A stretch of 20,238 nucleotides of DNA from DASRAJ01 sp039920305 (lineage in GTDB: Bacteria; Bacteroidota; Bacteroidia; Chitinophagales; UBA10324). Below the pieces are notes generated by a model. It saw only the letters and a list, made by a program, of their open reading frames with translations, ran no database searches and was not told the DNA's origin. Position numbers and translations under genes: made by a program. Positions 7,480-16,031 of the stretch are shown one piece after another; the first letter of the stretch is position 1, and every line of letters starts with the position of its first letter. Location of the stretch: assembly GCA_039920305.1 (NCBI GenBank), contig JBDSEA010000125.1, positions 1 through 20,238 on the forward strand. The letters are read 5' to 3'.

Positions 7480-8210
7480 ATTTCGGTGTCATTGTATTTC
7501 CGGGCTCAAACTGCGATCATGACCTCATTCATGTTCTCGAAAACGTATTACAGCAGGAAGTAAAGTTATTGTGGCATAAAGATCATTCCCTCGGTGACCT
7601 CGATATAAATGACTGCCTCATGCTGCCCGGCGGATTTTCATTTGGTGATTATCTTAGGGCAGGTGCAATCGCAAGGTTTTCTCCCATCATGAAAGCAGTT
7701 ACGGAATTTGCAAATAGCGGTGGCTTTGTCTGGGGAATCTGCAACGGGTTCCAGATTTTATGTGAGGCGGGGCTGCTTCCGGGCGCTTTGCTCCGCAATC
7801 AGCATCAGCAATTTATTTGCAGGAATATTTTTATTACACCCTCCACCACCAGTCTTCCTTTAACACATGCCCTCGAAAAAGAAAGGGCATATAAAATTCC
7901 AATTGCACATGCAGAAGGAAAATTTTATGCTGATCAAAATACCTTGCTTCGATTAAAAAAAAACAACCAGATCATTTTTCAATATTGTGATAAAAGCGGT
8001 GAAGTGCTTGAAGATGCCAATCCCAACGGCTCATTAATGAATATTGCCGGAGTATGTAATGAGGCAAAAAATGTTTTTGGAATAATGCCGCATCCTGAGC
8101 GTTGTTCAGAAGAGGCGCTTGGAAATATTGATGGAAAAATGATTTTTGAATCCTTTATTGAATTTGCGGGTAAACAGGAGGTGGACATCATGGATGACCT
8201 GTTACGGTAA
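7476..8210 (+). CDS. purQ: Phosphoribosylformylglycinamidine synthase, glutaminase subunit PurQ
   Basis: This 244-residue class I glutamine amidotransferase supplies ammonia from glutamine to PurL for the fourth step of de novo purine synthesis (FGAR to FGAM) in the cytoplasm. It starts FGVIVFPGSNCDHD (3-16), typical of PurQ. The nucleophile elbow is GICNGFQ (87-93) with Cys89. The catalytic His206 and Glu208 lie in MPHPER (204-209). LPGGFSFGDYLRAGA (50-64) is another PurQ signature. The length is slightly above the usual 220-230 residues, with a small insertion around 118-140. The start at 7476 fits the family N-terminus. The frame stays open upstream to 7194, but that stretch encodes the preceding membrane protein in another frame. 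A separate PurQ implies separate small PurL and PurS proteins elsewhere in the genome; neither is in this window. Confidence 0.96.
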   Translation: MNFGVIVFPGSNCDHDLIHVLENVLQQEVKLLWHKDHSLGDLDINDCLMLPGGFSFGDYLRAGAIARFSPIMKAVTEFANSGGFVWGICNGFQILCEAGLLPGALLRNQHQQFICRNIFITPSTTSLPLTHALEKERAYKIPIAHAEGKFYADQNTLLRLKKNNQIIFQYCDKSGEVLEDANPNGSLMNIAGVCNEAKNVFGIMPHPERCSEEALGNIDGKMIFESFIEFAGKQEVDIMDDLLR

Positions 8211-8260
8211 ACCCATAAAAAAATGATATGCTATATTCTCAGGAAGGAAACCGGTAACCG

Positions 8261-10375
8261 ATGAAAGGATTGCTCATATCCATTTTGCTAATGATCCCGG
8301 GAATGGTTCAGGCGCAGTATGTGAACCCCAATGTGAGCTGGAAAGAATCAGCCAGGCAGATTACTGCTGATGAATTTGAATTAGTCCTCACTGGTACAAT
8401 AAGGAAGGGCTTTCATTTATACAGTCAGCATATTGGTGAGGGAGGCCCTGTTCCTGCTTCAATCAGTTTTGAAAAATCTGCTGCCTACAAATTAGCCGGT
8501 AGGGTAAAGGAATCAGGTAATAAGCATGAGGCAATTGAGCCTATGTTTGAAAACATGAAGCTTATCTGGTTTGAGGAAAAAGTATTGTTTACACAGCGGG
8601 TTAAAGTCGTCAAGAGTGAGGCCGTTGTGAAAGGCATGGTCAATTTTATGACCTGTAATGATCAACTGTGTGATCCTCCGTCTGACCATCATTTCTCGGT
8701 TAAGCTCACAAAAAACATATTAATTCCCGCACCGGCTGACTCAACCAATAAATCTCTTCTGCATGAAAGGGATTCCGTATCATCAGGAAGTTCTGTACCA
8801 CCGACTGCAGACACCAATAAATCCGAAGCTGCGTCATCTAAAAGTGATTCGAATAAAAACACGCTGAATGTATCCATTCCTCCGGTAGTTCAACCACTTG
8901 TTTCATTGATTGATGATGATGTGCGCCATCAAACCAACTGGCAGGTTTTTATTGCAGGATTTCTTACCGGCCTGCTTGCCCTTTTATTTCCCTGTGTCTG
9001 GCCGGTCATTCCGCTTACCGTCAGCTTCTTTCTCAAGAATAATACTGACCGCCGCAAAGGACAAATGAATGCTGTAATCTATGGCTTGTCTATAGTCGTC
9101 ATTTTTGTTGTATTGGGAGTTTTTGTTTCTCTGGTTACAAACGGACAGAAGCTCAATGAGCTTTCAACGGGCTGGTTTTTTAACCTTCTGTTTTTCGTGC
9201 TTTTTTTCCTTTTCGGATTATCCTTTCTCGGTGTATTTGAAATTACCCTGCCAACAGGACTCATCAATCGCTCAGAATCACTGTCTGAAAAAAGCGGGTT
9301 GCTCGGAATTTTTTTTATGGCATTTACTCTGGTGTTGGTTTCGTTTTCCTGCACACTTCCCTTTATTGCCAATCTGATTTCAGTTGTTACACAGGATCAC
9401 GAATTCATCAAACCCCTTATTGGCTTTACGGCCTTTGGTCTGGCGCTGGGATTACCCTTTGGCTTATTCGCATGGTTTCCGGCAGGCTTGAAAAAATTAC
9501 CTAAATCAGGGGCATGGATGCATTTTTTGAAGGTTACTTTTGGTTTCATTGAAATCGCACTGAGCTTTATCTACCTCAGTAAGGTTGACATGGCTTACCA
9601 CTGGACTTTTCTGTCACGTGATATTTTTCTCGCAGTCTGGGTTATTATTTTCGGGGTTCTTGGCTTATACCTGCTGGGAAAAATTCATTTATCACCGGAA
9701 GATGATCTGTCACACATTTCTGTTTCAAGATTATTGTTCGGAATTTTATGTCTCGCATTTTCACTATACATGCTCCCCGGGATGTGGGGTTCACCCCTTA
9801 AACCATTAAGCGGATTTCTTCCGAATTATTCTGAATTTAATGTTTATGAACCCGGTACACCACCAGAAAAAGATACGAGTCATTCTGCGCCAAAGAAGTA
9901 TCAGTCACTTTTTGAATCACCCCTTGGCCTGGATTTATATTTCGATTATGATGATGCAATAAGCCGTGCCCGTGCTGATAACAAGCCTCTTTTCATAGAC
10001 TTTACCGGCTGGGGTTGCGTAAACTGCCGTAAAATGGAAAAGACTGTGTGGCCTGATCCTCGTGTATTAATGCGTTTAAAAGATGAATACATTACAGCAT
10101 CCTTATATGTGGATGATAAAACTGCGCTACCACCTGCTGAGCAATATTTTTCAAAAGCCTTGAACAAGAAAGTGGTTACTCTGGGAGATAAAAATTTTGA
10201 TATTCAATATTCCAGGTATAATATAGGAGCACAGCCTTATTATGTTTTGCTGGATGCCGGTGGAAATCTTTTAACCGCTCCCCGCGGATATACATCAGAT
10301 ATTTCCTTATACGTACACTTTCTTGATCAGGGACTTGAAGAATTTAATAAACGCAAACTCGCTACGCTGCATTAG
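8261..10375 (+). CDS. dsbD: DsbD-type thiol:disulfide interchange protein, three-domain
   Basis: This 704-residue inner-membrane protein carries electrons from cytoplasmic thioredoxin to periplasmic thiols. Domains in order are: a signal peptide (1-19, ending VQAQ); a DsbD alpha-like immunoglobulin domain (about 20-150) with Cys132 and Cys137 in TCNDQLCDPP; a low-complexity Ser/Lys-rich linker (about 155-205); a membrane domain of about eight helices (225-515) with Cys245 in FPCVWP and Cys364 in SFSCTLPF; and a C-terminal thioredoxin-like domain (about 550-700) with CVNC (586-589) and cis-Pro659 in AQPYYVLL. All six relay cysteines are present, so the protein looks functional. The alpha-domain pair is spaced CX4C, one residue less than the CX5C of E. 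coli DsbD. It starts 50 bases after purQ, preceded by a purine-rich stretch (AGGAAGG) about 13 bases before the ATG. Likely clients are periplasmic isomerases, c-type cytochrome maturation or peroxide reduction; context does not decide. Confidence 0.95.
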   Translation: MKGLLISILLMIPGMVQAQYVNPNVSWKESARQITADEFELVLTGTIRKGFHLYSQHIGEGGPVPASISFEKSAAYKLAGRVKESGNKHEAIEPMFENMKLIWFEEKVLFTQRVKVVKSEAVVKGMVNFMTCNDQLCDPPSDHHFSVKLTKNILIPAPADSTNKSLLHERDSVSSGSSVPPTADTNKSEAASSKSDSNKNTLNVSIPPVVQPLVSLIDDDVRHQTNWQVFIAGFLTGLLALLFPCVWPVIPLTVSFFLKNNTDRRKGQMNAVIYGLSIVVIFVVLGVFVSLVTNGQKLNELSTGWFFNLLFFVLFFLFGLSFLGVFEITLPTGLINRSESLSEKSGLLGIFFMAFTLVLVSFSCTLPFIANLISVVTQDHEFIKPLIGFTAFGLALGLPFGLFAWFPAGLKKLPKSGAWMHFLKVTFGFIEIALSFIYLSKVDMAYHWTFLSRDIFLAVWVIIFGVLGLYLLGKIHLSPEDDLSHISVSRLLFGILCLAFSLYMLPGMWGSPLKPLSGFLPNYSEFNVYEPGTPPEKDTSHSAPKKYQSLFESPLGLDLYFDYDDAISRARADNKPLFIDFTGWGCVNCRKMEKTVWPDPRVLMRLKDEYITASLYVDDKTALPPAEQYFSKALNKKVVTLGDKNFDIQYSRYNIGAQPYYVLLDAGGNLLTAPRGYTSDISLYVHFLDQGLEEFNKRKLATLH

Positions 10376-10486
10376 CAATATTTTTATTCACCATACAACC
10401 ATTTCTGAAAGTAGTGCGTCTTTAACCCATACACACCAGTTGTGGACAAATTCCTTTTTCATTACCAAATCTTACAAAAATTCTTC

Positions 10487-10494
10487 TACTTTTA
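10487..10494 (+). promoter_or_regulatory. Possible -7 promoter box upstream of susC
   Basis: TACTTTTA fits the Bacteroidota -7 box TAnnTTTG at all but the last base and lies 40 bases before the susC ATG in a 159-base AT-rich gap. The same octamer occurs at 1016-1023, 28 bases before the TTG start of the GT2 gene. No -33 TTG at proper spacing was found for either copy, so this is a weak call. Confidence 0.22.
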
Positions 10495-10534
10495 ACACCT
10501 TCTAAATTTTTAACTCACCAAAACAACTAAATCT

Positions 10535-13500
10535 ATGAGACAAATTATCCGAATTTTCTCGGCGATGCTTGTTGTGCTTTTTGCATGGCAAATATCGGTG
10601 GCTCAAAATCGTACTGTTACAGGAACGGTAAAGGACCAGCAGGGAGAAGCAGTAATTGGCGCTTCCGTAATTGTAAAGGGAACAACAATTGGTACTTATA
10701 CCGATGTAAACGGGAATTTTTCCCTGAGTGTTCCTCCCGGCTCATCTGCTTTGATTTTAAAATATCTCGGCTATAAGAGCCTGGAAACACCACTTACCGC
10801 CAGCAATGTGGTAAATGTTACCCTGGAGGAAGACGTCCTTGGGCTGGAAGAAGTTGTGGTAACCGCCCTGGGTATTTCCACAGAAAAAAAGAAATTAGCA
10901 TACGCTGTGCAGGATGTTTCAGGAGATCAGATTACTGCTGCCGGTAACAATAACACGATGACAGCCTTAACCGGTAAGGTTGCGGGCTTGCAGGTTATTA
11001 CTGCATCAGGTGCTCCCGGTGCTTCGGTTTATCTTGAGCTTCGGGGTGCTACTTCTATCACCGGTGACAATCAGCCGCTATTTGTAGTGGATGGTGTTCC
11101 TTTAGATAACTCTTATAATTATTCCGGTAGTCCCGATAATGTCGGTACTTTGGTTAACAACAACCTTATCGCAAGCGTTGACAATTCAAACCGTGCTGTG
11201 GACATCAATCCTGATGACATTGCTGCAATTACGGTTCTTAAGGGACCTGCCGCTACTGCTCTTTATGGACTCCGTGCTGCTCATGGCGCTATCATTATTA
11301 CCAGTAAAAAAGGGGGGGCAGCAGGAACAGGAAGGGGAATTCACGCTTCCTACAGCAGCAACTTTACCTGGGAGCAGGTAAATAAACTCCCTGAGCTACA
11401 GAACCAATATGTAAAAGGCACGGGAGGTGCAATCAGAAGCTACGAAAGCACTTCTTCCGGTTCATGGGGACCTTCAAAAGATACATTGTTCTGGGATCCA
11501 AACCAGTCAACACCTTTCAATCAATATGGTCAACTCGTTGGTGCTCAGGCAGCCGGCGCAATTAACACAGATTCTTTCTTTGCTCCCATTCCCTTTACGC
11601 CTTATAATAATCTCGACCAGTTCTTCCGCACAGGAAATACTTTCGAAAACAACATTGCGTTATCAGGCGGCAGTGATAACGGCGGGTTCAGAATATCATT
11701 CGGCTCATTACAACAGGATGGAATTGTACCCCTTTCAGCTTTTAACCGTTACACTGCAAAATTAGCTGGTGAAATGAAAATTTCTCCAAAATTCGGCATT
11801 GGTGGTTCCGTTTCTTATATTAAGTCTGGTGGATCACGGGTACAGACAGGTTCGAATACTTCAGGATTGATGCTTGACCTTTTGCGTACTGCTATTTCAT
11901 TTGATAACTCAAATGGCTCGGATGATCCTTCTGATCCTTCTGCTTACATTTTTGCTGATGGAACACAGCGTAATTACCGGGGTGGCTTGGGATATGATAA
12001 TCCTTACTGGACAATCAATCAAAGTCCTTTTGTTGATGATGTGAACAGAATTTTTGGCTATGGTGAGGTTAACTACACACCATGGTCATGGCTGAAGATT
12101 ACCGACAGAATTGGAAACGATTTTTACAGTGACCGCAGAAATCAGCATTTTGCTATTAATTCAGCAACACTTCCTGCAGGGCAGGTCTTTCAGCAGGATT
12201 ATTTTTACAGGCATGTAAATAATGACATTCTTGCTACAGCTTCCAAGGATTTCTCTGATAAATTTTCAACCTCGTTAACGGTTGGTCACAATATATTCAG
12301 CCGTTATCAGCAGCAAAATTATACCCAGGGTGATAACCTGGTATTACCTGGATTTTATAACATTTCCAATGCATCTAATGTCTTGAATCGTAATTTGATT
12401 GACCGGTACAGAACCTATGCTTTTTATGGATCACTGGATTTGGGTATTGCTAACCAGTTGTATTTGACTCTGACCGGAAGAAATGAAAAATCCTCAACCT
12501 TGCCGGAAAGCGATAACTCCTTCTTTTATCCCTCTGCTTCTGTTTCATGGGTATTCACGGAACCTCTCGGATTAAGTAACAGTAAAGCATTACCCTATGG
12601 AAAAATCCGCGCATCATGGGCACAGGTAGGTAATGATGCTCCTACCTATGCATTGCAGAATTATTATACTCAAACTACAGCAGTTGATGGCTGGACAACC
12701 GGAATTGCATTCCCGTTTCCAGACAGAGATGGAACTTCCACTACAGCTTATTCTTATGCAGCAACTTTAGGTAATGTGAGTTTAAAGCCGGAGCAGGTAA
12801 CCTCATGGGAAGTAGGAGCAGAATTGAGCTTCATCAATAACCGGCTTGGAATAGATGTAACGTATTATGATTCAAAATCAACTGATCAGATAATTCCAGC
12901 TCCCATTGCAGGTTCATCAGGCTTTCAGCAACAATTCCTTAATTCAGGATCTATAGAAAACAAGGGATGGGAAGTTGCTTTAAATATTACTCCTGTTAAA
13001 TCCAAGAATTTTAAATGGGATATCGGAGTGAACTGGAGTCGGAATCAATCCAAAGTTCTTGCACTTGCAAATGGTGTAGATGTATTGTTTTTGGGTGGAT
13101 TCGAGGGCTCAGCAATTTATGCAGTTACAGGTGAGCAATATGGTTCTATTTACGGAGGTCGCTGGTTACGTGATACCGAAGGCAACCTGCTTATTGATGA
13201 TAGCGGATATCCTGTTCAGGATGAGCAAGTTGGAGTTATTGGGGATATCAATCCTGAGTGGATAGCCGGTATAAATACTGTAATTTCATGGAAGGGATTA
13301 AGTGCATATGCTTTGGTGGATGTACGCCATGGTGGTCAGATATGGAACGGCACCCTGGGTGCATTAACCTTCTTTGGCCGTTCAGCTGAAACTTTAAATC
13401 GCGGAGATTCTACCATTTTTGTAGGAATGAATTATACGACTGATGATCAGGGAAATATTATCAGCGAGTCAGCCAATACAACCTTTGCACAACTGGATCA

Positions 13501-13804
13501 GGCATGGTATCAGGGATTGGGAAGTGGATTTAACGGCCCTGCTGAGCAATTTGTTGAGGATGGATCGTATATTAAGCTCAAAGAGGTTTCCCTAACTTAT
13601 ACTATCAGTCCTAAGATTCTCGAGAAAACACCTATTTCAGGTTTACAGGTTTCTTTAATCGGGCGCAATCTTTGGCTCAATACTGACTATAAGGGAGTTG
13701 ATCCTGAAACGAGCCTAACAGGTGCTAACAACAGTCAGGGAATGGATTATTTCAACATGCCCGGCACCCGTAGTTTTGGATTGAATCTTAAATTGACCCT
13801 GTAA
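10535..13804 (+). CDS. SusC/RagA-family TonB-dependent outer-membrane transporter
   Basis: This 1089-residue outer-membrane channel imports its ligand with its lipoprotein partner, driven by TonB. It has a signal peptide (1-24, ending SVAQ) and a carboxypeptidase-regulatory-like domain (about 26-100: VTGTVKDQQGEAVIGASVIVKG). The SusC-type EEVVVTALG (105-113) precedes a plug domain with DNQPLFVVDGVPL (178-190) and ITVLKGPAATALYG followed by RAAHGAIIITSKKGG (about 232-260). The barrel ends GTRSFGLNLKLTL, a typical terminal strand. No N-terminal signalling extension is present, so regulation through an anti-sigma factor is not indicated. The susD gene follows after 24 bases, forming an operon closed by a hairpin terminator. 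No glycoside hydrolase, peptidase or sensor gene flanks the pair, so the substrate (glycan, peptide or other) cannot be inferred. The length is within the usual range for the family (about 1000-1100). Confidence 0.97.
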   Translation: MRQIIRIFSAMLVVLFAWQISVAQNRTVTGTVKDQQGEAVIGASVIVKGTTIGTYTDVNGNFSLSVPPGSSALILKYLGYKSLETPLTASNVVNVTLEEDVLGLEEVVVTALGISTEKKKLAYAVQDVSGDQITAAGNNNTMTALTGKVAGLQVITASGAPGASVYLELRGATSITGDNQPLFVVDGVPLDNSYNYSGSPDNVGTLVNNNLIASVDNSNRAVDINPDDIAAITVLKGPAATALYGLRAAHGAIIITSKKGGAAGTGRGIHASYSSNFTWEQVNKLPELQNQYVKGTGGAIRSYESTSSGSWGPSKDTLFWDPNQSTPFNQYGQLVGAQAAGAINTDSFFAPIPFTPYNNLDQFFRTGNTFENNIALSGGSDNGGFRISFGSLQQDGIVPLSAFNRYTAKLAGEMKISPKFGIGGSVSYIKSGGSRVQTGSNTSGLMLDLLRTAISFDNSNGSDDPSDPSAYIFADGTQRNYRGGLGYDNPYWTINQSPFVDDVNRIFGYGEVNYTPWSWLKITDRIGNDFYSDRRNQHFAINSATLPAGQVFQQDYFYRHVNNDILATASKDFSDKFSTSLTVGHNIFSRYQQQNYTQGDNLVLPGFYNISNASNVLNRNLIDRYRTYAFYGSLDLGIANQLYLTLTGRNEKSSTLPESDNSFFYPSASVSWVFTEPLGLSNSKALPYGKIRASWAQVGNDAPTYALQNYYTQTTAVDGWTTGIAFPFPDRDGTSTTAYSYAATLGNVSLKPEQVTSWEVGAELSFINNRLGIDVTYYDSKSTDQIIPAPIAGSSGFQQQFLNSGSIENKGWEVALNITPVKSKNFKWDIGVNWSRNQSKVLALANGVDVLFLGGFEGSAIYAVTGEQYGSIYGGRWLRDTEGNLLIDDSGYPVQDEQVGVIGDINPEWIAGINTVISWKGLSAYALVDVRHGGQIWNGTLGALTFFGRSAETLNRGDSTIFVGMNYTTDDQGNIISESANTTFAQLDQAWYQGLGSGFNGPAEQFVEDGSYIKLKEVSLTYTISPKILEKTPISGLQVSLIGRNLWLNTDYKGVDPETSLTGANNSQGMDYFNMPGTRSFGLNLKLTL

Positions 13805-13828
13805 TTTTTAACACCAAAAAACAAACAA

Positions 13829-15229
13829 ATGAAACAACTAAAAATATTCAGCATACTCTCGTTGCTCATTATCATGTTCGCCTCGCAATCCTGCAGAAAA
13901 GGGATTTTGGAGGGCATAAATGACAACCCGAATCTTCCTACTTCAGTTACACCCCGCGTGTTGCTTCCGGGTGCACAAGGAAATCTTGCCTATGCACAGG
14001 GCGGTGACGTTGAAAGGTTTACCGGTATCATGATGCAGTATGTTACAGGTGGAAGCCGCCAGTTCTTCGGCTATAATAATTATGTATTTACTGAAGAAGA
14101 TTTCAATAACCTTTGGTATAATATGTATGCCGGAACGATGGAGAATTTTAGGGCGATTATAAATATAGAAAAAGGCAGTCCCGGAACATATTCGGTTTAT
14201 GACGGTATTGCGAAAGTCATGATGGCCTATTCATTGGGCATGACCACTGATCTTTGGGGCGATATTCCATATTCTCAGGCTTTCCAGGGCAATCTGGAAC
14301 TTACACCTGATTATGATGGTCAGGATCAAATCTATGCAACATTGCAAAGTTTACTTGATGAGGCCATTACCGAAATGACGGATGATCCCGGTGATGATTT
14401 CGATTATCCTGATAACAATGATTTTGTTTATAGCGGTGATGTAACATCATGGATTAGCCTTGCTCATGCCCTGAAGGCGCGGTTTTACATCCATTTGACA
14501 AAGGTGGATGCAAATGCTGCACAAAATGCCCTGAATGAAATTACAGCCGGTGGTGAAATTGCTGATGCAGGTTTCAAATTTGCAGCCGGCGCGACTACCG
14601 ATAATCCCTGGTTCCAGTACATAGATCAGAGGGATGATATTCTCTATATCGGATCATCCCTCGATACAATGATTGCACGTAATGACCCACGTTATGGTAT
14701 TTACATTGATGTGAATGGCGATCAGGGTCATTGGGATGTTGGATATCTCGGTGCTTTCTTTCAGGGTCAGGACGCGACTGTTTATTTCATGACTAATATG
14801 GAACAGGATTTCATAGAGGCTGAGGCAAAATCACGTATGGGTGATATGGCTGGAGCTCAGGAAGCATTGCAGGAAGCAATTTCAACAAGCTTTACTTTTT
14901 ATGGTCTGGATGGAACTGACAGTGCTACCGCAGCCCAGCAAACGGCTTATCTTGATACTTATGGTACTTTAACAGGTGATTTTAATACGGATCTTCAAAC
15001 CATCATGACTGAAAAATGGATTGCTGATTACCTGAGCCCTGAATCATGGACAGATTGGAGAAGAACCGGTTATCCTGTTCTTACACCCAACGTAGCAGGG
15101 TTGGAAATTCCCCGCCGGTTTATTTATCCAACCAACGAGCACTTGTACAATCCTCAGCCAAGTTTACCCAATGGAGGGGATAATTTGAATTCTACCATGT
15201 ACGAGCCAAGATTGTGGTGGGATCAGTAA
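13829..15229 (+). CDS. SusD/RagB-family outer-membrane lipoprotein (SusD-like_2 subgroup)
   Basis: This 466-residue surface lipoprotein forms the lid of the SusC channel and binds the ligand. The lipoprotein signal ends in SQSC, with Cys22 as the acylated residue. The mature N-terminus has NDNPNLPTSVTPRVLLPGAQ (31-50), and later WYNMYAGTMEN, MAYSLGMTTDLWGDIPYSQA and a tetratricopeptide-like helical core. The C-terminal EKWIADYLSPESWTDWRRTG and PRRFIYPTNE segments are typical of the second SusD Pfam family (SusD_RagB-like, PF12771 as I recall) rather than classical starch-type SusD. The length is near the lower end for this subgroup. It is 24 bases downstream of susC and followed within 20 bases by a strong inverted repeat, so the two genes form a two-gene unit. 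The ligand is unknown. Confidence 0.95.
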   Translation: MKQLKIFSILSLLIIMFASQSCRKGILEGINDNPNLPTSVTPRVLLPGAQGNLAYAQGGDVERFTGIMMQYVTGGSRQFFGYNNYVFTEEDFNNLWYNMYAGTMENFRAIINIEKGSPGTYSVYDGIAKVMMAYSLGMTTDLWGDIPYSQAFQGNLELTPDYDGQDQIYATLQSLLDEAITEMTDDPGDDFDYPDNNDFVYSGDVTSWISLAHALKARFYIHLTKVDANAAQNALNEITAGGEIADAGFKFAAGATTDNPWFQYIDQRDDILYIGSSLDTMIARNDPRYGIYIDVNGDQGHWDVGYLGAFFQGQDATVYFMTNMEQDFIEAEAKSRMGDMAGAQEALQEAISTSFTFYGLDGTDSATAAQQTAYLDTYGTLTGDFNTDLQTIMTEKWIADYLSPESWTDWRRTGYPVLTPNVAGLEIPRRFIYPTNEHLYNPQPSLPNGGDNLNSTMYEPRLWWDQ

Positions 15230-15247
15230 CCTATTTAGCCTTTATCC

Positions 15248-15283
15248 AAAAAAACCTGCTAGTTCAAAAGGCAGGTTTTTTTG
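15248..15283. terminator. Rho-independent terminator after susCD, possibly bidirectional
   Basis: A perfect 12-base inverted repeat, AAAAAAACCTGC (15248-15259) and GCAGGTTTTTTT (15271-15282), encloses an 11-base loop. The right arm is a run of seven T, and the left arm begins with seven A, so the hairpin could stop transcription in either direction. It lies 18 bases after the SusD stop codon and ends 26 bases before the coaX ATG, separating the two units. Confidence 0.85.
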
Positions 15284-15308
15284 TTTATGCATCTTTTTAT
15301 TGATTGTA

Positions 15309-16031
15309 ATGAATCTAACCATAGATTTTGGCAATAGCCGCATTAAGCTGGCTGTATTTTTTAAAAAGAAAATGATTCATTTCGAATCAAATAAAGCCTT
15401 ACATCTCTCCCACATCAATTCATTGCTCAACAGGTTTTCAATCAGCAACTCCATCATTTCATCAGTAGTTAATAACACGAAGAACGTGGAAGGATTGCTT
15501 AAAAAGAAAACCGATTTCTTAAAATTATCATCATCTACAAAGCTTTCCATTCATAACTTCTATAATACCCCAAGAACACTTGGAATGGATCGTGTTGCCA
15601 GTCTTACAGGAGCACATTCTTTATTTTTTAAAAAAAACATTCTTGTGATCAGTGCCGGCACCTGTATCACTTATGATGTAATAACCGCTGAAGGAAATTA
15701 TTTTGGAGGTAATATTTCACCCGGCCTTGATATGCGGCTCAAGGCATTGAATACTTTTACCGCACGCCTTCCGTTGGTGAAAAAGCAATTGACCAGTGAA
15801 ATATTCGGAAAAAACACTTCTTCTTCAATATTAACAGGGGTAATCGGTGGAGCGAGACTGGAAATGAAAGGATTTATTACTGGATATAAAAAGATTTACC
15901 CTGCACTTAAGGTAATAATAACAGGAGGTGATGCATCTTACTTTGAAACGATATCCGGAAATAAGATATTTGCCGTTCCGCATCTTGCACTTTACGGCTT
16001 AAACCAAATACTCCTCCAGAATCATGCTTAA
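15309..16031 (+). CDS. coaX: Type III pantothenate kinase CoaX
   Basis: This 240-residue cytoplasmic enzyme phosphorylates pantothenate with ATP, the first step of coenzyme A synthesis. It belongs to the ASKHA fold. Visible motifs are TIDFGNSRIK (4-13) with Asp6 and Lys13, LGMDRVA (91-97) with the proposed catalytic base Asp94, ISAGTCITYD (114-123), GGNISPGLDMRLKAL (133-147) and ITGGDA (204-209). In other CoaX proteins the glycine-rich motif reads V-(I/V)-D-x-G-T; here the Asp is Ser115 (AGT at 15651). This Asp is thought to help bind the required potassium or ammonium ion, so the change is notable. The ATG at 15309 gives the family N-terminus; a TTG at 15300 would add three residues. The last eight bases overlap the next gene, implying translational coupling. 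It starts just after the susCD terminator. Confidence 0.94.
   Translation: MNLTIDFGNSRIKLAVFFKKKMIHFESNKALHLSHINSLLNRFSISNSIISSVVNNTKNVEGLLKKKTDFLKLSSSTKLSIHNFYNTPRTLGMDRVASLTGAHSLFFKKNILVISAGTCITYDVITAEGNYFGGNISPGLDMRLKALNTFTARLPLVKKQLTSEIFGKNTSSSILTGVIGGARLEMKGFITGYKKIYPALKVIITGGDASYFETISGNKIFAVPHLALYGLNQILLQNHA

Noticed and set aside
11427..11765. Plus-strand frame of 112 codons inside susC
   Set aside because: It is a shadow of the SusC frame, which is continuous and has full family motifs here.
11926..11943. Short direct repeat of GATCCTTCT in susC
   Set aside because: Two copies encoding Asp-Pro-Ser twice in a loop; too small to be a meaningful repeat element.
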